A program made the translations under genes and the position numbers. Shown here one piece after another: positions 26,594-36,601 of a stretch of 64,000 nt of DNA. Position 1 is the stretch's first letter. Each line of letters opens with the position of its first letter. Source of the stretch: JBBROS01 sp964246015 (GTDB taxonomy: Bacteria; Pseudomonadota; Alphaproteobacteria; Acetobacterales; Acetobacteraceae); contig CAXTPG010000002.1 of NCBI GenBank assembly GCA_964246015.1, forward strand, positions 57,492-121,491. The letters run 5' to 3'. The notes under the pieces were generated by a model. That model was not told the DNA's origin. It was given only the letters and a program-made list of their open reading frames with translations, and did no database searches.

Positions 26594-26635
26594 CCCTCTC
26601 CCGTTCCCCCTCCCTGATCTCCCATCGGGAGAGGG
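26594..26635. terminator. Bidirectional hairpin between convergent genes
   Basis: Ten-bp perfect arms CCCTCTCCCG and CGGGAGAGGG around a 22-nt loop, in the 52-bp gap between the convergent PEPC-like and Hint-nuclease genes. It lacks a T-run. It shares the CTCTCCCG core with the elements near 2801 and 13414. Confidence 0.55.
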
Positions 26636-26640
26636 AGCAG

Positions 26641-29600
26641 TCACGCGACCGCGGCGACGGTCGCGTCGGCCGTGAGCCGGTAGGCGGCCAGCGCACCTGC
26701 CGCGACCTCGATCACCGCGCCGCGGCGGGCGGCGACGCGCAGGACACCATGCCCGTCGGTCCAGCGATGGCCGCCCTCGCAGGGGTGGAAGCCGGCGCCG
26801 AACGCGCCGGACCCGAGGTCGATCACCGTGCCGGCGACGACGAGCTGCCCGACCGAGACGCCGAGGCGGCGATGGTCCGTGCCGCCCAGACCGCTGCGGG
26901 CCGGGACGTCGCTGCGGGACAGGAGGCGCATCGAGCGGACCGCCTTCGGCAGGCGGAAGCGGTGCACCGGGCCGTCGATCTCGAAGGGGGTCAGCACCGC
27001 GCCACCTGCCTCCAGGCGCAGGGCCGGGTCGGTCGTGAAGGCATCGTCGTGGCAGCCCAGCCGTGCCCGGATGGGCCGCAACGCCGCGTCGCCCACCTGC
27101 GTGCGCGGCGCACAGGGCACCGTCGGCGCCGGGATGTGGGCGGGGTAGAGCGCCACGAACTCCGGGTAGTTGTGGAAGCCGCGCCGGTTGCCGGTGTCGG
27201 CGTAGCTCTCGGCCCAGACGCCGTGGGCCAAGAGGCAGGCGTGCCGGTCCAGCTCGACGTTGTAGTATTCCAGCAGTTCGGGCAGGGGCACGGTCGCGAT
27301 GCTGCCGCCGTTCAGGATCTGACCGGCCGGGACCAGCAGGCCGTCGATCAGCAGCGCGTGGTCGAGCGAGACGAACAGGTCCTGTGCCGGGCAGCCGACA
27401 CCCAGCGCGCCGGCGGCGATGCGGACGGGTTGCAGGTCCAGGTTGCCGTTCATGAAGCGGCTCGCGAAGCTCTGGCGGCCCACCCATTTCACCGGGCGGG
27501 GGCCGTCCTGCGTCGTGACCAGATCGCCGACGCGCAGGTGCTCGATCCCGACCTCGCCCCGGGGTGTCATGATGCCGGTGCCGCGCAGGTAGCAGACGGC
27601 GCTGGTCGCGATGGTTTCCGAGCTTGCGGCGAAGGTCAGGAACTCGACGTTCTGCAGCGTGTCGGTGACGCCGTTGCGCGTGGCCAAGAGGTTCGCGGCC
27701 TGGCCGGCGAAGGCGTATTCCCCGCGTGAGCCGGCCAGCACGACGGTGTCGGACCCGCCGCCGCCGTCGATCGTGTCCGCCCCGCCGCCGGACGTAATCG
27801 TGTTGCCCAGCGCGTTTGCCGCAACCGTCGCCCCGGCCGCGCCCGACAGTCCGAAGCGCGAGACGCCCGCGCCCAGCGCGAACGACGCCGTGAACCCCGC
27901 GGCGGAGCTGACCGTGAGATTGTCGGTCGCGACGGTCTGCGCGCCGGCGTTGCCGACGGTGCCGGGCTTGCGGACGACGACGGTGTCGCCGGCCTGCGCG
28001 GCCGCCAGCGCTTGGGCGAAGCCGTTGTAGACGGTGGAGACGGCGCCGCCGCGCGTGACCTGGACGGAGGGGTCCAGCAGCAGGTCCACCACGACCGGGT
28101 CGTGGTCCGAGTAGCGGTAGGGGGACGTGGCATCGAAGACGGTCGTCGGCCGCCCGAAGTCGGTGTTGTAGTCGAGCGCGTCCAGCTCCGGCGAGTTCAC
28201 GTTCCACTCGGCGACCAGCTTGATGTTCGGCACCAGGCTCTGCGACGCGAAGGAGTAGTCGAGCGTGCCTTTCTGGCCGTCGAACACATAGGAGGAGGCG
28301 CTGCTGCCGATATCCTGCGTGATCAGGTTGCGGAAGCCGGCGGTGGCAGAGAGAAAGTTGATCGACGCCTCGCGCCCGTAGGAGTTGAAGTCGCCGAACA
28401 GGATCTTGTCGCTGTCGGTGGACCCCGTCGGGTTGCTTTTCAGGAAGGCGTCGATGGCCTGGACGGCAAGGTTGCGCTGGTTGTTCCAGGCGCCTGCGCC
28501 GTCGCCCTGGTCCGCGTCGGCGCCGGTGCCGTTGCCGCTTTTCGACTTGTTGTGCACGGCGGCGACGGTGAAGGTTTCGGACGAGCCGACCTGCTGGAAG
28601 GTGGTCACCAGCACGGCGCGGCTGGTGTTCACGCCGTTGAAGACGCCGCCCACCGTGCTCTGCGCCAGGAAGTTCGCCGGCAGCAGCCCGGCCGAGATCA
28701 GGGCCGGGATCCGGGTGTCGTCCAGCACCTGCGCGGTGGTGCCGGGCGCGATCTGGAGCTTGCTGGTGCGGTAGAGGATGCTGACCTTGATCGCGTCGCC
28801 GCCCAGGTAGGTGACGCCGGGATCGACGAAGGCGAAGTCGCCGGGGGAGCCGGGGCGGGCATTCAGCTCGCTGACCAGGGTGGCGATGGCGCTGCCGGCG
28901 CCGAAGCCGTTGTTCTCCAGCTCGTTGACGACGATCATGTCGCCGTCGAGTTGGAGCAGGGCGGTGTAGAGGCGGTCCTTCTGCCGGGCCAGCTCCTCGG
29001 CGGTGTTGGCGCCGCGGCTGTTCAGGGTGTTGCCGGGACCGGTGTTGGCGGTGCCGTTGTCGAGCGTGGTGAAGAAGTTGAGCAGGTTGGTGCCGACGAG
29101 CTTCAGGTCGCCATCGACGCGGCCGGGGGCGGCGGTGCGGAGGGCGGCATCGACGATCGTGGGGGTGTTGGACGGCAGGATGCGGTAGGCCTGGGTGGAT
29201 TCTGACGTCGCCTGCGTCAGGTTGTCGGCCGCGGCGCCGCTGGCCGCGTCGGAGAAGCGGACGTTGCCGACGAGACCGCTGAACTGGTCGCCGAAGCTTG
29301 GCGCGTTCGCGTTGGTCAGCGGGGTGCCGAAGACGGTGATGGGGTTGGGGTTCTGCACCCGCAGCCCGTCGTCCACGGCGACCGAGCTGGCGGCGATGTC
29401 AATCAGGCTCTGCGTGTAGCCGGCGGCGTTGGGCGCGTTCAACTGCGTGTAGGTGAATGGCTGGCCGCCGGCGGAGACGCGCAGGTCGCCGAAGCGGTCG
29501 AGGTTGAAGCCCTCGCTGATGGTCAGCACCTGCGGCAGGCGGACGAGCATGCCCTCCACGGTCTCGAGGTTCGCGACGCGGACGCCGTTGACCAGGGTGG

Positions 29601-31110
29601 TGACGCCGGTGGTCGGCAGGGTGACGTCCTGCGCGAGCTGCGCGATGACCTGCGTGGGGGTCAGCTCGCTGGAGGTGACGACCGTGATGGCGGTGGCGCT
29701 GTTGGAGACGGAGATCTGCGTTTCCGTGAGGTTGGCCGCCGTCTCCGACGCGAAGCGCGCGAATTCGGTGACGCGGCCGGTGACGCGCACGCGGTCGCCG
29801 ACCTTCACCGCGGTGCCGACGCCGGTGCCGGGCGCGTCGGCCTGGAAGACGAAGATGCCGTCCGAGGTCGCGAGGTTGCCGTCGCCGGTCAGCTCCTGCA
29901 CGAAGAAGCCTTGCAGGTTGCGCGTGCCGTCGGCGTCGTTGTCCTGGTAGTCGCCGGTGACGATGCCCTCGATCGTGACGAGCTGGCCGACCAGGGCCGA
30001 TGCGGCGCCCGATCCCTGCACCGTGTAGATGGGGGTCACGGCGCCGATGTCGTCGTTGGTGACCGTACCCGTCGCGGACGCGGTGCCCACGGTGTAGCCG
30101 GTGGAGGCGCCGGACAGCGTGACGGTGAACGCCTCGTCCGCCTCGAGCGTCGTGTCACCGGCGATGTTGACGACGATGCTGGCGGACGTCGCCGCCCCGC
30201 TCAGCGCCACCGTGAACGGCGTACCCAGCGTGAAGCCGGCGACGGGGACGCCGTCGACGGTGACGCTCGCGATGTCCGCGGCGTCGAGCCCGGTGCCGCC
30301 GGTGATCGTTGCCTGCACCGTGCCGTCCACCGCGGTGGCCGAGCGGGTGACCGCATAGGTGAAGGGTGTCGTGCCGGCGTTGCCCTCGGCCGCGGTCACG
30401 GGGGCGCCGATGGAGATGGTGGCGGGGGGCGCGCCGCCGATCGCGGACAGGGTGATGTTGTCGAAACCGGTTTCGTCGCGGCTGCCGCTGCCGCCGTTGT
30501 CGCCGATGGTGAAGCGGACATAGACGTAGTCGTTGGGGTTGATCACGGCCGTGATCGCCGTCGACGGCAGCGTCGTCTGGGTCCATGCGGCGGCCGTGCC
30601 GCCGACGTTGGCGAGCGGGGTGGTGAAGCCCAACGCCGCGACGGCGGTGGAGTATGTCGTGGGCTCCGTCGCCGCCGCCTGCACGGCGTACTGCACCGTC
30701 ACCGCGGTGCTGCGGTCCGCGTTGTTGCGGTACACGCCGTCGTAGCCGAAGTTGAAGCCGCTGATCGGCGCGGTGCCGGTGTATTGGACCCGCAGCGTGA
30801 TCGTGCCGGCGGGGGTGCCGAACTCGGCGCCGGTCGGCTGGATCACGAAGGACGTGCCCAGCGCCGCCACGCCCGTGGTCGCCGCGTAGACGCCCGCCGT
30901 GGTGGGGTCCGCCGTGCCGGTGATGGTGCCGCGGGCGTAGTCCGTGTTCGCCGTCGTCGCGGTCGCGCCGTAGCCGGCATAGGCGTCCGAGAAGCCGCTG
31001 AAGCGGAACTCGTTGGAGCTGAGCTGCCCGGCGCCGGGTGTCGGCGAGAAGCCTGCCCCGGTGAACCCGGTGAAGTTCAGCGTGAACGGGGTTCCGTTAT
31101 CGAAAGGCAT
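26641..31110 (-). CDS. Secreted-type multidomain protein: head domain, Calx-beta, ExeM/NucH-like nuclease, RTX-like stretch, Hint domain and tail
   Basis: A 1489-aa modular protein with no Sec signal peptide. Residues 1-226 are a beta-rich head shared with the 540-aa protein at 36598. Residues 230-353 resemble Calx-beta, and 360-480 an OB-fold as in ExeM/NucH extracellular nucleases. Residues 660-1012 are an endonuclease/exonuclease/phosphatase domain with VVNELENNG, ILFGDFNSY, and SDHDPVVVDL (catalytic His-Asp). Residues 1105-1127 have one RTX-like GGGADTIDGGGGSDT. A Hint_2-type domain starts at Cys1173 (CYLRGTGIMTPRGE), with SLDHALLIDG and ESYADTGNR. A tail module occupies about 1380-1485. 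Type I export is likely but no exporter is here. AGGAG lies 8 nt before ATG 31110. Confidence 0.88.
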   Translation of the reverse strand: MPFDNGTPFTLNFTGFTGAGFSPTPGAGQLSSNEFRFSGFSDAYAGYGATATTANTDYARGTITGTADPTTAGVYAATTGVAALGTSFVIQPTGAEFGTPAGTITLRVQYTGTAPISGFNFGYDGVYRNNADRSTAVTVQYAVQAAATEPTTYSTAVAALGFTTPLANVGGTAAAWTQTTLPSTAITAVINPNDYVYVRFTIGDNGGSGSRDETGFDNITLSAIGGAPPATISIGAPVTAAEGNAGTTPFTYAVTRSATAVDGTVQATITGGTGLDAADIASVTVDGVPVAGFTLGTPFTVALSGAATSASIVVNIAGDTTLEADEAFTVTLSGASTGYTVGTASATGTVTNDDIGAVTPIYTVQGSGAASALVGQLVTIEGIVTGDYQDNDADGTRNLQGFFVQELTGDGNLATSDGIFVFQADAPGTGVGTAVKVGDRVRVTGRVTEFARFASETAANLTETQISVSNSATAITVVTSSELTPTQVIAQLAQDVTLPTTGVTTLVNGVRVANLETVEGMLVRLPQVLTISEGFNLDRFGDLRVSAGGQPFTYTQLNAPNAAGYTQSLIDIAASSVAVDDGLRVQNPNPITVFGTPLTNANAPSFGDQFSGLVGNVRFSDAASGAAADNLTQATSESTQAYRILPSNTPTIVDAALRTAAPGRVDGDLKLVGTNLLNFFTTLDNGTANTGPGNTLNSRGANTAEELARQKDRLYTALLQLDGDMIVVNELENNGFGAGSAIATLVSELNARPGSPGDFAFVDPGVTYLGGDAIKVSILYRTSKLQIAPGTTAQVLDDTRIPALISAGLLPANFLAQSTVGGVFNGVNTSRAVLVTTFQQVGSSETFTVAAVHNKSKSGNGTGADADQGDGAGAWNNQRNLAVQAIDAFLKSNPTGSTDSDKILFGDFNSYGREASINFLSATAGFRNLITQDIGSSASSYVFDGQKGTLDYSFASQSLVPNIKLVAEWNVNSPELDALDYNTDFGRPTTVFDATSPYRYSDHDPVVVDLLLDPSVQVTRGGAVSTVYNGFAQALAAAQAGDTVVVRKPGTVGNAGAQTVATDNLTVSSAAGFTASFALGAGVSRFGLSGAAGATVAANALGNTITSGGGADTIDGGGGSDTVVLAGSRGEYAFAGQAANLLATRNGVTDTLQNVEFLTFAASSETIATSAVCYLRGTGIMTPRGEVGIEHLRVGDLVTTQDGPRPVKWVGRQSFASRFMNGNLDLQPVRIAAGALGVGCPAQDLFVSLDHALLIDGLLVPAGQILNGGSIATVPLPELLEYYNVELDRHACLLAHGVWAESYADTGNRRGFHNYPEFVALYPAHIPAPTVPCAPRTQVGDAALRPIRARLGCHDDAFTTDPALRLEAGGAVLTPFEIDGPVHRFRLPKAVRSMRLLSRSDVPARSGLGGTDHRRLGVSVGQLVVAGTVIDLGSGAFGAGFHPCEGGHRWTDGHGVLRVAARRGAVIEVAAGALAAYRLTADATVAAVA

Positions 31111-31198
31111 CGGGGCCGCTCCTGCAAGGCGAGGCCGATAAATGACAGGAACGGCCGGATAGAAAACGGGTCAAACGGTTACATTAGGATTACACCCC

Positions 31199-31215
31199 TG
31201 ACAAAAGCGCTGTCA
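31199..31215. promoter_or_regulatory. Inverted repeat in the divergent promoter region of the Hint-nuclease and glycosyltransferase genes
   Basis: TGACA-AAAGCGC-TGTCA, with a central AGCGCT palindrome, lies in an unusually AT-rich 194-bp intergenic region (31111-31304). It may be an operator controlling both divergent genes. No recognised -35/-10 pair was fixed. Confidence 0.35.
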
Positions 31216-31304
31216 CGTCATGGAAATATATTCGTCATAGATGGCGGGACTTCCCCGCGCCGATGAAACGCATTAGGGGATGCTGTCCCACCGCACGGAA
31301 CGTC

Positions 31305-33878
31305 ATGTCAGAGCAAGAACAGAGACGGCACCCGGACCTGGCCGGTCTCGATGCGGATTGGTATCGCGCCCGCTATCCCGACATCGGCGACACCGACCCT
31401 GCCGCCCATTTCGCCCTCGTCGGCTGGACCCAGTTCCGCGACCCCGCCCCCTGGTTCTCCACCGCCGCCTATCTCAAGGCCTATCCGGACGTCGCCGCCG
31501 CCGCGGTGGACCCGTTGCAGCACTGGCTGCGCTTCGGCCGCGTCGAGAACCGCGCCATCTTCGCCGCCGACACGCCGCTCGACCAGGTGCGCGCCGCGGC
31601 CCCCCCTTCCACCGACCTGATGGGCCTTGCCGAAACCGTCGACCGCACCGCCATGACCGCCGCGGCAATCGGGCATGCCGACGACCTGCACGAGCTGACA
31701 CGGTTCCTGGCCGGGCAGCTCGACATCGCGGTTCAGGCCACCGCGCGCCTGGCGACCGACGACGCCGACCGCGCGGCGCGGCTGGCCCGCGCGCTGGAGG
31801 GGTGGGACGTGTCCGCCCTGCTGCGCGCCGTCGCCGCGGACACCGTCGCCCGCCATCCCGCGCTGCACCTGCCGGAGCAGCCGGCGCCCGACGTGAGCAT
31901 CATCGTGCCCGCTTTCGGCCGCTTCGGCATCACGTATGCCTGCCTCGAATCCATCCTCGCCCATCCGGGCCGCGCCACGATGGAGGTGGTGCTGGTCGAT
32001 GACGGGTCGACCGACGAGACCGTGTTCGCGTCGTTCGTCCTGCAGGGCGGCATCCGCATCCTGCGCCTGGGCCGCAACGCCGGCTTCGTCGGCGCCATCA
32101 ACGCGGGCGCCGCCGTCGCGCGCGGCCGGCTGCTGCTGATGCTGAACAACGACACGTGCGTGCAGCCGGGCTGGCTGGACGCGATGGTGGACACGCTGGA
32201 CGCGGACCCCCGCATCGGCGTCGTCGGCGCACGATTGCTGGACGCCGCCGGCCGCGTGCAGGAGTGCGGGGGCGTCGTCTGGCGGGACGGCCGCGCCTGC
32301 AACCTGGGCCGCGGCGCCGATCCCGCCCGCCCCGACCTGTGTTGCCTGCGCGAGGTCGACTACGTCTCCGGCGCCGCCCTGCTGATCCCGCGCGACCTGT
32401 TCGACGCGCTCGGCGGCCTCGATCCCGCCTACGCGCCGGGCTATTACGAGGACACGGACCTCTGCTTCCGCGTCCGCGCCGCCGGGCGCCGTGTCGTGGT
32501 GCAGCCAGCCGCGGACGTTGTGCACGCCGAGGGCGCCACCGCCGGGCGGGCGGGCTGCGGCGGCGGCATGAAGCGCTTCCAGGACCGCAACCACGGCCTG
32601 TTCAAGACGCGCTGGGCCCCGGTCCTCGCGGCCCACGCCCAACCCGGCGACGAGGCCGCGGCCCTGGCCCGCTACCAGCGCCGGGTCGCGCTGTTCGTCG
32701 ACGAGACGACACCGACGCCGGACCGGGACGCCGGGTCGAACGCTGCGCTGTCGCACATGCGATCGCTGCAACGGCTGGGCTACGCCGTCCGCTTCGTGCC
32801 GTCGCACAACATGATGCACCTGGGCGACGACACGCGCGCGCTGGAGCGCATCGGCGTGCTGTGCCATCGCGCGCCCTGGACCACGTCGGTCGAGGACGTG
32901 CTGCGGCAGCATCAGGGGCCGCTCGATCTCGTCTACCTGCATCGGCTGCACAGCGCGGTGCAGTACACGGGCCTGGTGCGCCGCCACGCGCCGCATGCCC
33001 GCGTGGTCTTCAACGTCGCCGACCTGCACCATCTGCGTACCGAGCGGGAGGCGGCCGTCACCGGCGACGCCGCGCTGAAGCGGCACGCGGCGGCCCTGCG
33101 CCTGCAGGAGATCGCGGCGGTTCAGGCGGCGGACGCCGTGCTGGTCCACTCCGCCGCGGAGGCCGCGGTGCTGGCGCGGGAGGCGCCGGGCACGACGTGC
33201 GTCACGGTCCCGTGGACGATCGAGCCGCGTCCCGTCGCGACCCCGTTTGCCGACCGCGCCGGCATCGCCTTCGTAGGCGGGTTCCGCCACCACCCCAACC
33301 CCGACGCCGCGTGCTGGCTGGCCCACGAGATCATGCCGCTGGTCTGGCGGGAGGCGCCGGAGATCGAGCTGGTGCTGATCGGCCCGGACATGCCCGAGTG
33401 CGTCCGCGCTTTGGCACGCCCCGGGGTGCGTGTGCTGGGCCACGTGCCGGATCTGGACGCGGTGCTGGCGACGGTACGGCTGACGGTGGCGCCGCTGCGC
33501 TTCGGGGCCGGGCTGAAGGGCAAGGTGCTGACCAGCTTCGCCGCCGGCCTTCCCTGCGTGATGAGCGCCACGGCCGCGGAGGGGATGGACCTGCCGCGCC
33601 GCCTGGCCGCGCTTGTCTGCACGACGGCGGCCGAACACGCGGCGACGATCCTGGCGATCCACGGAGACCCGGAGCGTGCGGCCGCGGTGGCCGCGGACGG
33701 GCTGGACTGGGTCGCCCGCACCTGCGCCCCCGCCCGCGTCGACAGGCTGCTGAAGTCCGCCATCCACCCGGCGCCGCCGCGGCCCTCGCCCCGGCCCGAA
33801 CCGGCACCGGTCCGCACGCGCCGGCCGGTGTCACGCCCCGCGTCGCGCGCCACGCCGGCCGGCGCGCCCGGCTGGTAG
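31305..33878 (+). CDS. Bifunctional glycosyltransferase (YPDV-type N-terminal module, GT2 and GT4 domains)
   Basis: An 857-aa cytoplasmic protein. Residues 8-86 are two copies of a short module seen at the ends of polysaccharide glycosyltransferases (DWYRARYPDIG and AYLKAYPDV, each followed by an HW/HF-containing helix). Residues 197-440 are a GT2 domain with VSIIVPAFG, LVDDGST, LNNDTCVQPGW, and YYEDTDLCFR. Residues 470-800 are a GT4/GT1-like domain with DAGSNAALSHM, NVADLHHLR and FGAGLKGKVL. The C-terminus is Pro/Arg-rich. It probably transfers two sugars in building a surface glycan. ATG 31305 follows ACGGAAC; ATG 31263 is less likely. A paralogue with a different N-terminal module is at 53678. 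Confidence 0.88.
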   Translation: MSEQEQRRHPDLAGLDADWYRARYPDIGDTDPAAHFALVGWTQFRDPAPWFSTAAYLKAYPDVAAAAVDPLQHWLRFGRVENRAIFAADTPLDQVRAAAPPSTDLMGLAETVDRTAMTAAAIGHADDLHELTRFLAGQLDIAVQATARLATDDADRAARLARALEGWDVSALLRAVAADTVARHPALHLPEQPAPDVSIIVPAFGRFGITYACLESILAHPGRATMEVVLVDDGSTDETVFASFVLQGGIRILRLGRNAGFVGAINAGAAVARGRLLLMLNNDTCVQPGWLDAMVDTLDADPRIGVVGARLLDAAGRVQECGGVVWRDGRACNLGRGADPARPDLCCLREVDYVSGAALLIPRDLFDALGGLDPAYAPGYYEDTDLCFRVRAAGRRVVVQPAADVVHAEGATAGRAGCGGGMKRFQDRNHGLFKTRWAPVLAAHAQPGDEAAALARYQRRVALFVDETTPTPDRDAGSNAALSHMRSLQRLGYAVRFVPSHNMMHLGDDTRALERIGVLCHRAPWTTSVEDVLRQHQGPLDLVYLHRLHSAVQYTGLVRRHAPHARVVFNVADLHHLRTEREAAVTGDAALKRHAAALRLQEIAAVQAADAVLVHSAAEAAVLAREAPGTTCVTVPWTIEPRPVATPFADRAGIAFVGGFRHHPNPDAACWLAHEIMPLVWREAPEIELVLIGPDMPECVRALARPGVRVLGHVPDLDAVLATVRLTVAPLRFGAGLKGKVLTSFAAGLPCVMSATAAEGMDLPRRLAALVCTTAAEHAATILAIHGDPERAAAVAADGLDWVARTCAPARVDRLLKSAIHPAPPRPSPRPEPAPVRTRRPVSRPASRATPAGAPGW

Positions 33879-33920
33879 CGCCCCGGTGGCGGTTTGCCGC
33901 GACCCTGCTAAACCCGGTGC

Positions 33921-34811
33921 ATGACCCGGCCCGATAGCCATCTCCGCCAGCTTGAGGCGCAGAGCATCCACATCATCCGCGAAGCCGCCGCCGAGTGCCG
34001 CCGCCCGGTGCTGCTCTATTCCATCGGCAAGGACTCCGGCGTCCTGCTGCACCTGGCGCTGAAGGCCTTTCGTCCGGCCCCCCTGCCCTTTCCGCTGCTG
34101 CATATCGACACCGGCTGGAAGTTTCGCGAGATGATCGCCCACCGCGACGCGACCGCCGCGCGGCACGGGGTGGAGCTGATCGTGCATACCCACCCGGATC
34201 GGCTGAACCCCTTCGACCACGCCGCCCGCTATACCGGCGTGATGAAGACCGAGGCGCTGCTGCAGGCGCTCGGGGCCGGCGGGTTCGACGCGGCCCTGGG
34301 GGGGGCGCGGCGGGACGAGGAACGGTCGCGCGCCAAGGAGCGGGTGTTTTCCGTCCGGGGGCCCGCCGCCGCGTGGGACCCGCGGCGGCAGCGGCCGGAG
34401 TTCTGGCGCCTCTACAACGCCCGCACCGCCCCGGGCGAGACGTTGCGGGTCTTCCCGCTCAGCGACTGGACCGAGGCGGACGTGTGGGACTACGTGGCGC
34501 AGGAGGCGATCCCCGTGGTGCCCCTGTATTTCGCCCAGGACCTGCCGACGGTCGAGCGCGACGGCGCCCTGATCGTGGTCCATGACGACCGGATGGCGCT
34601 GCGGCCCGGGGAGGCGCCCGCCGTCCGGCGGGTCCGGTTCCGGTCGCTGGGATGCTGGCCGCTGACCGGCGCCGTGCCGTCCGACGCAACGACGCTCGAC
34701 GCCATCCGCGCGGAGCTGGCGGCCAGCCGCATGTCGGAGCGGGGCGGGCGGCTGATCGACCGCGACGAGGCCAGCAGCATGGAACGCAAGAAGCGGGAGG
34801 GCTACTTTTGA
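33921..34811 (+). CDS. cysD: Sulfate adenylyltransferase subunit 2
   Basis: A 296-aa ATP sulfurylase small subunit (PAPS-reductase-like fold), which with CysN makes adenosine 5'-phosphosulfate from ATP and sulfate. It shows the family start HLRQLEAQSIHIIREA, PP-loop LYSIGKDSGVLLHL, LHIDTGWKFREMI, GGARRDEERSRAKER and a C-terminal SSMERKKREGYF. Length is normal. The stop is overlapped by the TTG start of cysNC (TTGA). No cysH, cysI or cysJ assimilation gene is nearby, while a sulfotransferase is two genes away, so the product may feed sulfation rather than cysteine synthesis. Confidence 0.96.
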   Translation: MTRPDSHLRQLEAQSIHIIREAAAECRRPVLLYSIGKDSGVLLHLALKAFRPAPLPFPLLHIDTGWKFREMIAHRDATAARHGVELIVHTHPDRLNPFDHAARYTGVMKTEALLQALGAGGFDAALGGARRDEERSRAKERVFSVRGPAAAWDPRRQRPEFWRLYNARTAPGETLRVFPLSDWTEADVWDYVAQEAIPVVPLYFAQDLPTVERDGALIVVHDDRMALRPGEAPAVRRVRFRSLGCWPLTGAVPSDATTLDAIRAELAASRMSERGGRLIDRDEASSMERKKREGYF

Positions 34812-36601
34812 CGCCGCTGCGCGTCCTGGTCTGCGGCAGCGTCGACGACGGCAAGAGCACGCTGATCGGCCGCCTGCTGCATGAGTGCGGCGCCATCCCC
34901 GACGACCAGCTTGCCGGCCTGCGGCATGACGGCGCGCTGGACCTGTCGTGGTTCACCGACGGGCTGGAGGCGGAGCGGGAGCAGGGCATCACGATCGACG
35001 TCGCCCACCGCCAGTTCCGGACCTCGCGCCGCCGCGTGCTGCTGCTGGATTGCCCGGGCCACGAGCAGTACACCCGCAACATGGCGACCGCGGCCGCCGG
35101 GGCGGAGCTTGCCGTCGTGCTGGTCGACGCCGCCCGCGGCGTGCAGCCGCAGACCCGCCGCCATGCGCTGATCGCCCGGCTGATGGGGGTGCAGGCGACC
35201 GTCTTCGTCGTCAACAAGATGGACCTGGTGGGCTTCGACCAGGCCCGCTTCACAGCATTGGCCGCCACGCTGGACGGGGTCGCCCCGGGGGCGCTGGTGC
35301 TGCCCGCCTGCGCCCTGGACGGCGACGGCCTTACCCGCCCCGGCGGCCGCATGCCCTGGTTCGCGGGCCCCACGCTGCTGCATCACCTGGATACCGTCCG
35401 TATTCCGCCGGCGCCGCCCGGGGGCTTTCGGATGCCCGTGCAGATGGTGCTGCGCGACGGCCAGCGGCGATTCTATGCCGGCACCGTCGCGGCCGGGCGC
35501 GTGGCCGTGAACCATGACGTCGCGGTGTCCAGCGCGCCGCCCACCCGCGTTGTCGCCATCCATGGCCCGCACGGCGAGCAGGATGCGGCCGAAGCTGGCG
35601 AAGCGGTCGCGATCGAGCTGTCCGATGCCCGCGACATCGGCCGGGGCGCCGTGCTTTCCGCCATCGACGATCCGGCGCCCATGGCGGACCAGTTCCAGGC
35701 CCACCTCGTCTGGTGCGACGACCAGCCGCTGCTGCCGGGCCGGCCGTACCTGTTCAAGCTCGGCACCCGCACGCTGCCCGGCACCGTCAGCCGCATCCGC
35801 CACGGCATCGACGTGGACACCGGCCTGGCTTTGTCGGCCACGCAACTGCATGCGAACGACGTCGCGGTGGTGAACGTGTCGCTGTCCGCGCCGGTCGCCT
35901 TCACGCCGTTCGCCGATGGCCCGGCGCTGGGCGGGTTCATCATGATCGACCGCGCCACCGCCGCCACCGCCGCCGCCGGCATGATCGACTTCGCGCTGAA
36001 GCGCGCCGACACCCTGGCGTGGCACGCTACCCAGGTGCAGCGGTCCGACCGCGCGCGGCTGATGGGCCAGCGCCCGCTGGTGGTATGGTTCACCGGCCTG
36101 TCCGGCGCCGGGAAGTCCAGCATCGCCAACCGGGTCGAGGCGCTGCTGCACGCGGAGGGCCGGCACACCGCGCTGCTGGACGGCGACAACCTGCGCCATG
36201 GCCTGTGCCGCGACCTGGGCTTCACCGCCGCCGACCGGGTGGAGAACGTGCGCCGGGTGGGCGAGGTGGCGGCGCTGATGGCGGACGCCGGATTGGTCGT
36301 GCTGGCGTGCCTGATCTCCCCGTATCAGGCCGACCGCGACGCGGTGCGGGAGCGGGTTGCGCCCGGCGAGTTCCTGGAGGTGTTCGTCGACGCGCCGGTC
36401 GAGGAATGCCGGCGCCGCGACCCGAAAGGCCTGTATGGCAAGGCGGACCAGGGCGCGATCCCGAACTTCACGGGCGTCAGCGCCCCGTACGAGGCGCCGG
36501 CGGCGCCCGATCTGCACCTGCGGACGGACCGGATGACGATCGACGAGGCTGCGGCCGCGGTGCTTGCGCGGATCGAAGCCCGCGCGGCGCCGGGCGCCTA
36601 G
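34808..36601 (+). CDS. cysNC: Bifunctional sulfate adenylyltransferase subunit 1 / adenylylsulfate kinase
   Basis: A 597-aa fusion. Residues 1-410 are the CysN GTPase: GSVDDGKST (G1, residues 10-18), DCPGHEQY (G3) and NKMD (G4), followed by elongation-factor-like beta barrels. Residues 420-597 are APS kinase CysC: GLSGAGKSS P-loop near 431, LDGDNLRHGLCRDLGF, and LYGKADQGAIPNFTG. Together with CysD it turns sulfate into PAPS, the sulfo donor. The start TTG 34808 overlaps the cysD stop. Its TAG stop interlocks with the TAG of the convergent Hint gene in a CTAG palindrome (36598-36601). Confidence 0.95.
   Translation: MTPLRVLVCGSVDDGKSTLIGRLLHECGAIPDDQLAGLRHDGALDLSWFTDGLEAEREQGITIDVAHRQFRTSRRRVLLLDCPGHEQYTRNMATAAAGAELAVVLVDAARGVQPQTRRHALIARLMGVQATVFVVNKMDLVGFDQARFTALAATLDGVAPGALVLPACALDGDGLTRPGGRMPWFAGPTLLHHLDTVRIPPAPPGGFRMPVQMVLRDGQRRFYAGTVAAGRVAVNHDVAVSSAPPTRVVAIHGPHGEQDAAEAGEAVAIELSDARDIGRGAVLSAIDDPAPMADQFQAHLVWCDDQPLLPGRPYLFKLGTRTLPGTVSRIRHGIDVDTGLALSATQLHANDVAVVNVSLSAPVAFTPFADGPALGGFIMIDRATAATAAAGMIDFALKRADTLAWHATQVQRSDRARLMGQRPLVVWFTGLSGAGKSSIANRVEALLHAEGRHTALLDGDNLRHGLCRDLGFTAADRVENVRRVGEVAALMADAGLVVLACLISPYQADRDAVRERVAPGEFLEVFVDAPVEECRRRDPKGLYGKADQGAIPNFTGVSAPYEAPAAPDLHLRTDRMTIDEAAAAVLARIEARAAPGA

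Noticed and set aside
31308..33767. 819-aa open frame on the minus strand
   Set aside because: Antisense to the GT2-GT4 glycosyltransferase; no domain or ribosome-binding site.
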